Source: an uncultured Eubacteriales bacterium | GTDB lineage: Bacteria; Bacillota; Clostridia; Oscillospirales; Oscillospiraceae | Direction: 5' to 3' | Assembly: GCA_900546515.1 (NCBI GenBank) | Contig: URDG01000001.1 | Location: forward strand, 62,001 to 126,000 | DNA length: 64,000 nt | Shown here: positions 22,517 through 31,420 of the stretch, in pieces | How the letters are laid out: every line of letters starts with the position of its first letter | Numbering within the stretch: position 1 is the stretch's first letter | Translations under genes and position numbers: made by a program | Notes under the pieces: model-generated | The model's input: only the letters and a program-made list of their open reading frames with translations | The model's database searches: none | Told to the model about the DNA's origin: nothing

Positions 22517-23387
22517 AAGCATGACCGGTTACGGCAGCGCCAAGGGACAGGCCGAAGGACTTGAAATAAGCGTAGAGTTAAAAAGCGTAAATAACCGCTT
22601 TCTGGACACGGCTGTCAGGCTGCCCCGCAGCTTTCTCTTTGCCGAAGACGCAGTTAAGTCCGCCGTACAATCGCATATAAGCCGCGGTAAGGTGGATGTG
22701 TTTGTGACCGTGGATTCGGCGTCCGCCGGCAATATGACAGTGAAGGTCAATGAGCCTCTTCTCCGTGGATATATTGATGCGCTCCGTCATATATCCGAGG
22801 AATATTCACTTGAAAACGACCTGACGGCTCTCAGTGTCAGCCGGTTCCCAGATGTGCTTTCGGTTGAAAAAAGCGATATGGACGCTGAGGCAATCGCAGC
22901 TGCTATAGTCAGTGTTACCGAACAGGCGCTCTGCGATTTTGACGCCATGCGTCTGCGCGAAGGCGAGAAGCTCCGCGACGATGTTCTCAACCGCCTTGAC
23001 ACCGTGGATACGCTTGTCAGCGCCGTTGAACGCGAGGCTCCTAACACCGTCGCAAAATACCGCAGCCGTCTTGAACAAAAAATGACCGAGGTTCTCGGCA
23101 CGGCCGGAATAGATGAATCCCGGATACTTGCGGAGGCGGCAATATTTGCGGATCATATCGCTGTGGATGAGGAGACGGTCAGACTCCGCAGTCATATGTC
23201 GCAGCTCAGGACCATGATAAACGGCAGCGCTCCGACCGGTAAGCGCATCGATTTTCTTATGCAGGAATTCAACCGCGAGGCGAACACGATCGGGTCAAAA
23301 TGCCAGAATTCAGATATAGCGCATATTGTGGTCGATCTCAAATCTGAGATAGAAAAGATACGCGAGCAGATCCAGAACATAGAGTAA
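22509..23387 (+). CDS. yicC: YicC family endoribonuclease-like protein
   Basis: 292 residues from ATG 22509, overlapping the RseC-like gene by 8 bases; the frame opens earlier, but MVKSMTGYGSA is the family start. The conserved ends are present: SVELKSVNNRFLD near the N-terminus and GKRIDFLMQEFNREANTIGSKCQ and VDLKSEIEKIREQIQNIE at the C-terminus. YicC proteins are reported to have RNase activity in Gram-negatives. First of the yicC-remA-gmk-rpoZ run typical of Firmicutes. Confidence 0.93.
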   Translation: MVKSMTGYGSAKGQAEGLEISVELKSVNNRFLDTAVRLPRSFLFAEDAVKSAVQSHISRGKVDVFVTVDSASAGNMTVKVNEPLLRGYIDALRHISEEYSLENDLTALSVSRFPDVLSVEKSDMDAEAIAAAIVSVTEQALCDFDAMRLREGEKLRDDVLNRLDTVDTLVSAVEREAPNTVAKYRSRLEQKMTEVLGTAGIDESRILAEAAIFADHIAVDEETVRLRSHMSQLRTMINGSAPTGKRIDFLMQEFNREANTIGSKCQNSDIAHIVVDLKSEIEKIREQIQNIE

Positions 23388-23399
23388 GGTACACTGCTT

Positions 23400-23666
23400 A
23401 TGAAGCTTATTGGCATCGGCTTTGGAAATCTTGTGTCTGCGGAACGTATCATCTCGATAGTCAGCCCCGAGTCTGCACCCATAAAACGCATGGTGCAGGA
23501 TGTCAGGGAGAAGGGGCTGCTTATTGATGCATCCTTCGGCAGAAGTACACGGTCCGTCATTGTTATGGACAGCGGAAACGTCATACTGTCAGCACTGCAG
23601 CCTGAGATCCTGGCTGCCAGAATTGATGATAAAAATGAAGAGGAGGATTTGAGGGAAAATGATTGA
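23400..23666 (+). CDS. remA: RemA (DUF370) DNA-binding regulator
   Basis: 88 residues from ATG 23400. IGFGNLVSAERIISIVSPESAPIKR and LIDASFGRSTRSVIVMDSG are family hallmarks. In Bacillus subtilis RemA activates matrix and osmoprotection genes, forming DNA-binding oligomers. The location between yicC and gmk is the conserved one. The end overlaps gmk by 8 bases. Confidence 0.93.
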   Translation: MKLIGIGFGNLVSAERIISIVSPESAPIKRMVQDVREKGLLIDASFGRSTRSVIVMDSGNVILSALQPEILAARIDDKNEEEDLREND

Positions 23667-24261
23667 AAAGGGGAAGCTTATAGTTATATCAGGCCCGTCC
23701 GGTGCGGGAAAGAGCACAGTCGTGTTCAAGGCGATTGAGGGCCGCAGTGACATTTGCTTTTCGACCTCCGTCACGACTCGTAAGCCCAGACCCAATGAGG
23801 TAGACGGCAGAGAGTATTTTTTCGTGGAGCCTGACCGCTTCAAGGAGATGGTCGCAAACGACGAGCTTCTTGAGCATGCGGAATATGTGGCAAACAACTA
23901 TGGCACGCCGCGCGCATACGTAGAACAGAAGCTTGATGCCGGTATAGACGTTCTTCTCGACATTGAGGTTCAAGGCGCACGTCAGGTCAACGAAAAAATG
24001 CCTGAGGCTGTCAAAATATTTATTATTCCGCCTTCCATGGCAGAGCTTCGCCGCCGCCTCGAGAATCGCGGAACAGACACGGCACGCGCCATTGAGGCGA
24101 GACTTGTGCGTGCGCGTCAGGAGTATGCCGAGGCTGATTTCTACGATTATATCGTTATTAATGACGATGCAGACAGAGCCGCGGCTGAACTTGCCGCCAT
24201 TATGACCGCTGAGCACTGCAAGGCCGCCGGCCGCGCAGAGCTTCTGAAAAATCCCGACTGA
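23659..24261 (+). CDS. gmk: Guanylate kinase
   Basis: 200 residues. P-loop SGPSGAGKST near residue 11, GMP-binding SVTTRKPRPNEVDGREYFFV, DIEVQGARQV and the lid ENRGTDTARAIEARL. It phosphorylates GMP to GDP. Tightly linked to remA upstream and rpoZ downstream. Confidence 0.97.
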   Translation: MIEKGKLIVISGPSGAGKSTVVFKAIEGRSDICFSTSVTTRKPRPNEVDGREYFFVEPDRFKEMVANDELLEHAEYVANNYGTPRAYVEQKLDAGIDVLLDIEVQGARQVNEKMPEAVKIFIIPPSMAELRRRLENRGTDTARAIEARLVRARQEYAEADFYDYIVINDDADRAAAELAAIMTAEHCKAAGRAELLKNPD

Positions 24262-24321
24262 ATTTTTAATCGATATTTATAAATATTGCTGCATTGTGCA
24301 GAAGAATGGAGAACAATTATT

Positions 24322-24510
24322 ATGATGCTTTATCCCCCTGTAGCAGAGCTTGTTGAAAAAATTGGCAGCCGTTATCAGCTTGTCAATCTCGTGGCCAGAC
24401 GTGCACGCCAGATTGCGGCTGATGCCGAAGAGAAACAGATATCTCTTGACAAGAAGCCTGTTTCCGCCGCGATTGATGAGGTCTACACCGGCAAGCTCAC
24501 AATAAAGTGA
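24322..24510 (+). CDS. rpoZ: RNA polymerase omega subunit
   Basis: 62 residues from ATG 24322, spaced 10 bases after GGAG; an in-frame upstream reading from 24286 lacks a ribosome site. LYPPVAELVEKIGSRYQLVNLVARRARQI is the conserved omega core, and the KPVSAAIDEV tail is the second conserved patch. It aids assembly of beta-prime into RNA polymerase. Confidence 0.94.
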   Translation: MMLYPPVAELVEKIGSRYQLVNLVARRARQIAADAEEKQISLDKKPVSAAIDEVYTGKLTIK

Positions 24511-24512
24511 TA

Positions 24513-24547
24513 TTAAGCGGGGTGACCAACCCCGCTTAATTTAGTTT
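24513..24547 (+). terminator. Terminator after rpoZ
   Basis: TTAAGCGGGGT pairs with ACCCCGCTTAA, loop GACCA, then TTTAGTTTT. Confidence 0.85.
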
Positions 24548-24575
24548 TACCAGTTTTAATGGATGGGAGACTGCC

Positions 24576-26825
24576 GTGGGAACAAAAGTCGCAAAAATCG
24601 CGGTTTCCGCCGCTACATACTGGATAGACCGTCCCTATGACTATCTTGTGCCTGTACAGATGGAAGACAGACTCTGCGCCGGCATGCGTGTGTATGTCCC
24701 GTTTGCAAAGGGCAACCGGAAAAGTGAGGGCATTGTTCTTGCTGTCACGGATCATAGCGACTTCGGACAACTTAAACCTGTCCTTGCTTTGATAGATGAA
24801 GCTCCCGTGCTTACACCGGCACAGATAAAGCTTGCCCTTTTCATGCGTGAGCGCTTCTTCTGCACGGTATATGATGCAGTTAAATCCATGCTGCCGGCTG
24901 GACTTTGGCTGGACGATTCGGGCGGAACACGCGTAAAGGATAAAACCGTTGAGATGGCAAGACTCGCTGTTCCGGCTGAGGATGCCGCCGCAGCCGCCGA
25001 AGCCAAGTGCCGGCGCTCGCCGCAGCAGGCCGCCATCCTGGAAATGCTCTGTTCTTTTGAGGCCCTGCCAAGCGCGGACATTCTGCGCCACACAGGGGCG
25101 TCGCGGCCATCACTCAAGGCGTTATGCAAAGCAGAGCTTGTCGAGCTTTATAAACGCGAGGTCTACCGCCGCCCGGATATATTTACGGATGAGCCCGTGC
25201 CGCTGCCTGTTCTTAATGCGGGTCAGCAGTCGGCGTTTGAGGGCATAAACGATCTTGCCGGCTCAGGTGCGGCCTGCGCGGCATTGCTGCACGGCGTTAC
25301 GGGGAGCGGCAAGACAAGCGTATATATCCATCTGATCCACAGAAAGCTTGAAGAAGGGCGCTCTGCCATCCTGCTTGTTCCGGAAATAGCTCTCACACCA
25401 CAGATGCTGCAAACCTTTTCTTCGCATTTTGGCGAGGAGATAGCTGTCCTGCACAGCAGTCTTTCTCCCGGAGAACGCTATGATGAATGGAAGCGTATTA
25501 AACAGGGGAAAGCGCATGTTGTTATCGGAACACGCAGCGCGGTCTTTGCGCCTGTCGATAAGCTGGGGCTTATAATAATCGACGAGGAACAGGAAGAAAC
25601 ATATAAATCCGAGAATTCTCCGCGATATGATGCAAGGGAGGTTGCAAAATTCCGCTGTGCAAAGGCAGAGTGTCTGCTCCTCTTGGGCTCGGCAACTCCC
25701 GATATTGTCAGCCGTTATAATGCGGAGATAGGGAAGTATCATTATTTTCGGCTCGATACCCGGTATAATGATATGCAGCTGCCGGAAGTGCGCATAGTTG
25801 ATATGAAGCGTGAGCTGCGCCGCGGCAACGGCGGAAATATCAGTTCGTTTCTGCGCGCAGAGCTTGAAGAGAACATTACGCGCGGCGAGCAGAGCATACT
25901 TTTTCTCAACCGTCGCGGCACGAACAAGCTTATAAGCTGCGGTGAATGCGGCTACACTTATAAATGCCCGAGATGCAGCGTGTCGCTGACATATCACAGC
26001 ACGAACGGACGGCTTATGTGCCACTACTGCGGATACTCACAGCGCATCGACAGTGCCTGTCCGGACTGCGGCGGTCAGCTCAACCGTATTGGGGCAGGGA
26101 CGCAGCTTGTGGTCGAAGAGCTTGAGGAGCTTTTCCCGGGAACGGAGATCATGCGTATGGATACGGACTCTGTCGCGCCGGTCGGTTCACATGAACAGCT
26201 CTTTGAGCGCTTCAGAAAAGAGAACATTCCGATCATGGTCGGCACTCAGATGGTCACAAAGGGACTGAACTTTGAAAATGTTACGCTTGTGGGCGTTATT
26301 TCCGCAGATCAAAGTCTTTATGCCGGGGATTACCGCGCGGGTGAGCGGACGTTTTCACTTATTACCCAGGTCGTCGGAAGAAGCGGCCGCGGCTCAAAAC
26401 CGGGGCGCGCAATCATTCAGACGTTTACACCGGAGAATGAGACGATAATACAGGCGGCAAAGCAGGATTACGATGATTTTTACGCGTCTGAGATCGAGCT
26501 TCGGAGACTGCACAATACGCCGCCGTTTACGAAGCTTTTTGCGGTGACGGCGTCTGGACTGGATGAGGCTCGTGTAGTTGGCACATGCCGTTATGTACGC
26601 AGCTTTTTCGAGGTTGTGCTGAAAAACCGGAATGATTGCATTGTTCTGGGCCCCACGCCGCTCCCGGTCGTCAGGGTAAATAACAGATACAGGTACCGGG
26701 TCAACCTCTGCTGCGCCAGCGAAAAGGAGATAAGAGGACTTATTTCTCAAATCGTAACGGAATGCAGCACAGATAAGCGCTTCAAGGGCGTATCCGTGTA
26801 TGCGGACAGCGACCCGTCAGAATAA
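24576..26825 (+). CDS. priA: Primosomal replication restart helicase PriA
   Basis: 749 residues from GTG 24576 behind GGGAGA. N-terminal DNA-binding domain (KIAVSAATYWIDRPYDYLVP), Walker A GVTGSGKTS near residue 240, DEEQEE near 335 and paired zinc ligands (CGECGYTYKCPRCSVSL; CHYCGYS; CPDCGGQL), then helicase motifs MRMDTDS, GTQMVTKGLNFENVTLVGV and QVVGRSGRG. It reloads the replisome at stalled forks. It heads the def-fmt-rsmB run. Confidence 0.97.
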   Translation: MGTKVAKIAVSAATYWIDRPYDYLVPVQMEDRLCAGMRVYVPFAKGNRKSEGIVLAVTDHSDFGQLKPVLALIDEAPVLTPAQIKLALFMRERFFCTVYDAVKSMLPAGLWLDDSGGTRVKDKTVEMARLAVPAEDAAAAAEAKCRRSPQQAAILEMLCSFEALPSADILRHTGASRPSLKALCKAELVELYKREVYRRPDIFTDEPVPLPVLNAGQQSAFEGINDLAGSGAACAALLHGVTGSGKTSVYIHLIHRKLEEGRSAILLVPEIALTPQMLQTFSSHFGEEIAVLHSSLSPGERYDEWKRIKQGKAHVVIGTRSAVFAPVDKLGLIIIDEEQEETYKSENSPRYDAREVAKFRCAKAECLLLLGSATPDIVSRYNAEIGKYHYFRLDTRYNDMQLPEVRIVDMKRELRRGNGGNISSFLRAELEENITRGEQSILFLNRRGTNKLISCGECGYTYKCPRCSVSLTYHSTNGRLMCHYCGYSQRIDSACPDCGGQLNRIGAGTQLVVEELEELFPGTEIMRMDTDSVAPVGSHEQLFERFRKENIPIMVGTQMVTKGLNFENVTLVGVISADQSLYAGDYRAGERTFSLITQVVGRSGRGSKPGRAIIQTFTPENETIIQAAKQDYDDFYASEIELRRLHNTPPFTKLFAVTASGLDEARVVGTCRYVRSFFEVVLKNRNDCIVLGPTPLPVVRVNNRYRYRVNLCCASEKEIRGLISQIVTECSTDKRFKGVSVYADSDPSE

Positions 26826-26858
26826 AAAAATATATATAATAGAGGAACAGGAGAAAAA

Positions 26859-27359
26859 ATGGCACTTAGAAATATACTTACGCAGGAACAGCCCGCTCTG
26901 TACAAAAAGAGCCGCCCCGTTACAGATTTCAACGACAGACTTGCCCAGCTTCTTGATGATATGCGGGAGACTCTGATGCAGGCAAACGGCGTCGGGCTTG
27001 CAGCCCCGCAGGTCGGCGTTCTGCGGCGTGCGGTGATCGTTCTGGAGACGAATGTCCCAGAGGGTGAGGACGAATATATAATCGAGCTCATAAATCCCGA
27101 AATAATTGAGACCAGCGGTGAGCAGCGCGGCGCCGAAGGCTGTCTGAGTGTCCCCGGCGAATACGGTCTGGTTCAGCGTCCGTCGCATGTCAAAGTCCGC
27201 GCACAGGACAGAAACGGCAGCTGGTTTGAGGTCGAGGGAGACGGCCTTACCGCACGCTGCTTCTGCCATGAGATTGACCACCTTGAGGGAATATTATTTA
27301 CCTCGAAGTGCGAGCGCATGCTGACAGAGGAAGAACTTGAAAACGGAGTGATAGATTGA
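26859..27359 (+). CDS. def: Peptide deformylase
   Basis: 166 residues, AGGAACAGGAG before ATG 26859. The three motifs are intact: GVGLAAPQVG, EGCLSVPG (metal Cys) and HEIDHLEG (metal His pair and catalytic Glu). It removes the formyl group from new proteins. Its stop overlaps fmt by one base, a functional pairing with the enzyme that adds the formyl group. Confidence 0.97.
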   Translation: MALRNILTQEQPALYKKSRPVTDFNDRLAQLLDDMRETLMQANGVGLAAPQVGVLRRAVIVLETNVPEGEDEYIIELINPEIIETSGEQRGAEGCLSVPGEYGLVQRPSHVKVRAQDRNGSWFEVEGDGLTARCFCHEIDHLEGILFTSKCERMLTEEELENGVID

Positions 27360-28282
27360 TGCGCATTGTGTTTATGGGGACGCCGGACTTTGCGGCGGCC
27401 TCGCTCAAAAAGCTTCTGGACGAAAAATTCGATGTTGCCGGAGTTTTTACGCAGCCTGACAAACCCAAGGGCAGAGGGATGGAAATGGCCTTTTCTCCGG
27501 TCAAGGAGCTGGCGCTTGCAAATTCGCTGCCGGTGTATCAGCCCGCAAAAATGCGTGACGGCACCGCGCTTGAAGTAATAAAAAGCCTTAAACCTGATAT
27601 TCTGGTTGTAGTGGCATATGGGCGCATCCTGCCGGACGATATACTTGCAGTTCCTAAATATGGAGCTATAAATGTACATGGTTCACTTCTGCCGAAATAC
27701 CGCGGCGCGGCCCCGATACAGTGGGCGGTGCTCAACGGCGATAAGATAACGGGCGTGAGCACGATGTATCTTGCGAGCGAAATGGATACCGGCGATATAA
27801 TTTATACTGCCGAGACTGAAATAGGCGAGTTTGAGACCTCAGGTGAACTCTTCGACCGCCTGAAAGATATGGGGGCGGAGCTTCTCGTAAAGACGCTGCG
27901 CGGCATTGAGGACGGAACTGCACCCAGAATCCCGCAGGATCACAGCAAGGCAAGCTATGTCACCATGCTCGACAAGAGCCTGTCGCCTATCGACTGGAAC
28001 AAGGATGCGCGCGGAGTGATAAAGTGGATATACGGCATGCAGCCGTGGCCAGCTGCGACGGCTGAGTTTGACGGAACAGTCTATAAAATTTTCTCCGCAG
28101 CCTATACGGACAAGCATACGGACAAAACACCCGGCTCTGTGGTCAGTACCGGCAACAGTGGAATTGAAGTCGCATGCGGCGACGGAAGCACCGTTATGAT
28201 AAAGGAGCTTCAGGCTCCCGGAAAGAAGCGCATGAGCGCCGCCGATTTCCTGCGCGGCCACAGCATAAAAGTTTCCGGCTGA
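27359..28282 (+). CDS. fmt: Methionyl-tRNA formyltransferase
   Basis: 307 residues from ATG 27359 (a TTG codon precedes it). RIVFMGTPDFAAASL at the start, the HGSLLPKYRGAAPIQWAVLNGD catalytic region and the MDTGDI motif. It formylates Met-tRNA(fMet) for initiation. The stop overlaps the rsmB start. Confidence 0.97.
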   Translation: MRIVFMGTPDFAAASLKKLLDEKFDVAGVFTQPDKPKGRGMEMAFSPVKELALANSLPVYQPAKMRDGTALEVIKSLKPDILVVVAYGRILPDDILAVPKYGAINVHGSLLPKYRGAAPIQWAVLNGDKITGVSTMYLASEMDTGDIIYTAETEIGEFETSGELFDRLKDMGAELLVKTLRGIEDGTAPRIPQDHSKASYVTMLDKSLSPIDWNKDARGVIKWIYGMQPWPAATAEFDGTVYKIFSAAYTDKHTDKTPGSVVSTGNSGIEVACGDGSTVMIKELQAPGKKRMSAADFLRGHSIKVSG

Positions 28283-29598
28283 TGGAGATGAATGCGAGAG
28301 AAGCGGCTATGGCCGCACTGGAAAAATGCCGCAGGGACGGCGCATGGTCTGGGGCCGCGATCGACAGCATCATAAAAAAGGCTTCACTTGACCGGCGGGA
28401 GGCTGCGCTTGCTTCACGTCTGTGTCTTGGAGTGCTGCAGAACACCAGCCTGTGTGATTTTTATATTGACTGTTACCACAGCGGAAAAAAACTTGAGCCG
28501 AAGCTGAGAGATATACTGCGGCTTGGCGTTTATCAGCTGGTTTTTCTTGATAAAATACCCGCACGGGCGGCTGTAAACGAAAGCGTGGCGCTTTGCCGCA
28601 GCTCAGGGCTCGATAGAGCGTCCGGCCTTGTCAACGCTGTGCTTCGCCGGGTGAGTGCGAACAAAAATGCGCTTCCGGAGATACCTGAGCCCGGAACTGC
28701 GGAACATTTGTCTATAAAATACAGTCATCCTAAATGGATGGTGGAACGCTTGGTCGGCGAGAACGGATATGACTTCACTGAAGCTTTTCTGCGCTGCAAT
28801 AATATCCCGCAGAAGCTCAATATCCAGATCAATACGCTCAGAGTCTCGGCAGAGGACTATATGCGCGCACTGTCCCGAGCCGGTATTGAGTACGTTGACC
28901 GGGGTTATCCACCGGCGTGTCTGGAGCTCTCAGGCGGAAGCGTCACCGCTTTGCCGGGCTTTGAAGAGGGGCTGTTCTACGTTCAGGACAGAGCCGCACG
29001 CACGGACGTTGAGATCGCGGCACTCCGTCCGGGAATGCATGTGCTTGACGCATGCGCTGCTCCCGGCGGGAAATCGTTTGCTGCGGCAATAAAGATGGAG
29101 AACCGCGGCAGCATACTCGCGTGCGACATACATGAAAAGAAGCTTGCGCTGATCCGGCAGGGAGCAGACAGGCTTGGAATAAACATAATCGAGACGCAGG
29201 CGAGGGACGCCCGCAATTCTGCGCCGGAGTTTATGAGCCGATTTGATGCCGTTATTGCGGATGTGCCGTGCTCCGGCCTCGGAGTTATCGGCAAAAAGCC
29301 GGAGATCAGGCTGAAGAAGGAGAACGAAATATCGTCGCTCCCGGCTATACAGCTTGATATACTCTGTAATCTTGCAGATTTCGTCAAGCCGGGAGGCGTT
29401 CTGCTGTATTCAACATGCACCGTGCTTGAAAAGGAAAATGAGGGTGTTGTCAAAAGCTTTCTCGGACGATATAATAATTTCGAGTTGGAGCCGTTCAGCA
29501 TTAACGGCACTGCGGCACCCACCGGGATGTATACCTTCTGGCCAAATGTTGACGGTACGGACGGATTCTTTGCCGCAAGGCTTATAAGGAAAAAATGA
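28282..29598 (+). CDS. rsmB: 16S rRNA (cytosine-C5) methyltransferase RsmB
   Basis: 438 residues from ATG 28282, overlapping fmt by one base; ATG 28288 is an alternative. A NusB-like N-terminal domain (AREAAMAALEKCRRDG to about residue 140) is followed by the SAM methyltransferase domain with LDACAAPGGKSFAA, ADVPCSGLGVIGKKPEIR (PC motif) and YSTCTVLEKENE (second catalytic Cys). It modifies C967 of 16S rRNA (E. coli numbering). The stop overlaps rlmN. Confidence 0.95.
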   Translation: MEMNAREAAMAALEKCRRDGAWSGAAIDSIIKKASLDRREAALASRLCLGVLQNTSLCDFYIDCYHSGKKLEPKLRDILRLGVYQLVFLDKIPARAAVNESVALCRSSGLDRASGLVNAVLRRVSANKNALPEIPEPGTAEHLSIKYSHPKWMVERLVGENGYDFTEAFLRCNNIPQKLNIQINTLRVSAEDYMRALSRAGIEYVDRGYPPACLELSGGSVTALPGFEEGLFYVQDRAARTDVEIAALRPGMHVLDACAAPGGKSFAAAIKMENRGSILACDIHEKKLALIRQGADRLGINIIETQARDARNSAPEFMSRFDAVIADVPCSGLGVIGKKPEIRLKKENEISSLPAIQLDILCNLADFVKPGGVLLYSTCTVLEKENEGVVKSFLGRYNNFELEPFSINGTAAPTGMYTFWPNVDGTDGFFAARLIRKK

Positions 29599-30626
29599 TG
29601 AAGAAAGATATTGTTTCCATGCTGCCGCAGGAGATCGAAGCCGAGCTTGCGGCAATGGGCGAACCGAAATACCGGGCAAAACAGATATTTGAATGGTTGG
29701 GCAAAGGCGTCAGAGATTTTGACGGGATGAGCAACCTTCCGAAAGCGCTTCGTGAAAAGCTGGATAATGCATACATACTGTATCGCCCGAAGGTCCTCTC
29801 CAAACAGGTCTCAAAAATAGATGGAACAATAAAATATCTATGGGAGCTGCGCGACGGGAACGCTGTGGAGACAGTCGTTATGAGCTACAGGCACGGAAAT
29901 ACAGTCTGTGTCTCTTCTCAGGTCGGCTGCCGTCAGGGATGCGCGTTCTGCGCATCTACCATCGGCGGACTTGTCCGTTGCCTTGAGCCTTCGGAAATCC
30001 TTGATGAGGTGCTGTTCTCTCAGATAGACTCGGGAAAACAGATCTCCAATATAGTGCTTATGGGCATAGGTGAGCCGTTAGACAACTTTGATAATGTCAT
30101 GCGTTTTCTTGAGCTTGTCAATCATCCGCAGGGGATGAATATCGGCATGCGTCATATCTCGCTTTCGACCTGCGGTATAACGGAACGATTTGACGATCTT
30201 GCGGCGAGAGACCTGCAGATCACACTCTCGGTTTCGCTCCACGCGCCTGACGATGAGACGCGCTCAAAGATAATGCCTGCGAATCGCGGGCGGGGCGTTG
30301 AACAGCTTATGGACTGCTGCCGCCGCTATTATGATAAGACAGGGCGCAGAATATCGTTCGAGTATGCCATGATAGACGGTGTGAATGACACGGAATATCA
30401 TGCGCGCCTCCTCGCAAAGCGCGCAAGGGGCGTGTCTGCGCATGTGAATCTTATACCGCTCAACCATGTTGAAGAACGGCAGTTCAGGCCGTCGACTTCC
30501 GGTCATATGAAAGCCTTTATAAAAATACTCGAGGACGAGGGCGTGAATGTGACTGTCCGCCGCAAACTTGGCGGGGATGTTGACGCATCCTGCGGCCAGC
30601 TCAGAAGAAAGATGCAGAAAAACTGA
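29595..30626 (+). CDS. rlmN: Dual-specificity rRNA/tRNA A2503 methyltransferase RlmN
   Basis: 343 residues; start ATG 29595 or 29598. Radical SAM cluster CRQGCAFC at about residues 112-119 and GEPLDNF are present. The C-terminal conserved cysteine lies in DVDASCGQL. It methylates C2 of A2503 in 23S rRNA and A37 in some tRNAs. A cfr-like resistance enzyme is excluded by the clean RlmN pattern and the housekeeping operon. Confidence 0.95.
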   Translation: MMKKDIVSMLPQEIEAELAAMGEPKYRAKQIFEWLGKGVRDFDGMSNLPKALREKLDNAYILYRPKVLSKQVSKIDGTIKYLWELRDGNAVETVVMSYRHGNTVCVSSQVGCRQGCAFCASTIGGLVRCLEPSEILDEVLFSQIDSGKQISNIVLMGIGEPLDNFDNVMRFLELVNHPQGMNIGMRHISLSTCGITERFDDLAARDLQITLSVSLHAPDDETRSKIMPANRGRGVEQLMDCCRRYYDKTGRRISFEYAMIDGVNDTEYHARLLAKRARGVSAHVNLIPLNHVEERQFRPSTSGHMKAFIKILEDEGVNVTVRRKLGGDVDASCGQLRRKMQKN

Positions 30627-30663
30627 TGTTCCGCGTGCCATGATACGGCAGAATTGAGGAAAG

Positions 30664-31410
30664 ATGAAAAGCTTCGGACTTACCGACAAGGGTTCAGTCA
30701 GAAAAGACAACCAGGACAGCTACATAATCGAAAAATGCGAATCTAAGGACTGCCTCATTGTCGCACTATGCGACGGTATGGGCGGCGCCAAAGCAGGCGG
30801 CCTTGCAAGCCAGCTGTCAAACAAGGCATTTGTGTCTTATATCTATGCCAAGCTCACCTCAAGAGTTAACCGCGCGCTTGATTTTCGACGCATACTGCTT
30901 GATGCCTGCGCCGAGGCAAACGGGGTATCATATGAGTACTCCAAGTTTGACGAGGCATATAACGGAATGGGCACAACAATTGTCGGCGGTGTGATAAAGA
31001 GCGGCGGTAACGGTTATATTATCAATGTTGGCGACAGCCGGGCATACTATATTTCACGCCGTAATGACGCGATCTATCAGGTGACGAAAGATCATTCGCT
31101 TGTAGAAGAACTCGTCGAATTTGGAGCCATAACAAAGGAGCAGGCGAGAGTGCATCCGCAGCGCAATGTGATAACCCGTGCGCTTGGATCCGAAGAACAT
31201 GTTGATGCGGATTATTACGAAGTCAGCCTGCAAAACGGCGATTTTCTGCTTTTGTGTTCGGACGGACTGTCCAATATGGTTACGGACCTTGAAATGCTTG
31301 ATTACGCCAAGGAATATCCGGATCCCGAGCTTTTGTGCCGTGCGCTGATGAGTAAGGCTCTCAAGCGCGGGGCGAGGGATAATGTGACGGTCCTTGCCGT
31401 GATGAAGTAG
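30664..31410 (+). CDS. prpC: PP2C-type Ser/Thr phosphatase Stp/PrpC
   Basis: 248 residues with AGGAAAG before ATG 30664. PP2C metal motifs: KDNQDSY, LCDGMGGAKAGG, GDSRAYYI, LLCSDGLSNMV and RDNVTVL. It reverses phosphorylation by the PASTA kinase encoded next to it, the standard pair in Firmicutes. Confidence 0.95.
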   Translation: MKSFGLTDKGSVRKDNQDSYIIEKCESKDCLIVALCDGMGGAKAGGLASQLSNKAFVSYIYAKLTSRVNRALDFRRILLDACAEANGVSYEYSKFDEAYNGMGTTIVGGVIKSGGNGYIINVGDSRAYYISRRNDAIYQVTKDHSLVEELVEFGAITKEQARVHPQRNVITRALGSEEHVDADYYEVSLQNGDFLLLCSDGLSNMVTDLEMLDYAKEYPDPELLCRALMSKALKRGARDNVTVLAVMK

Positions 31411-31420
31411 GAGACAGCTT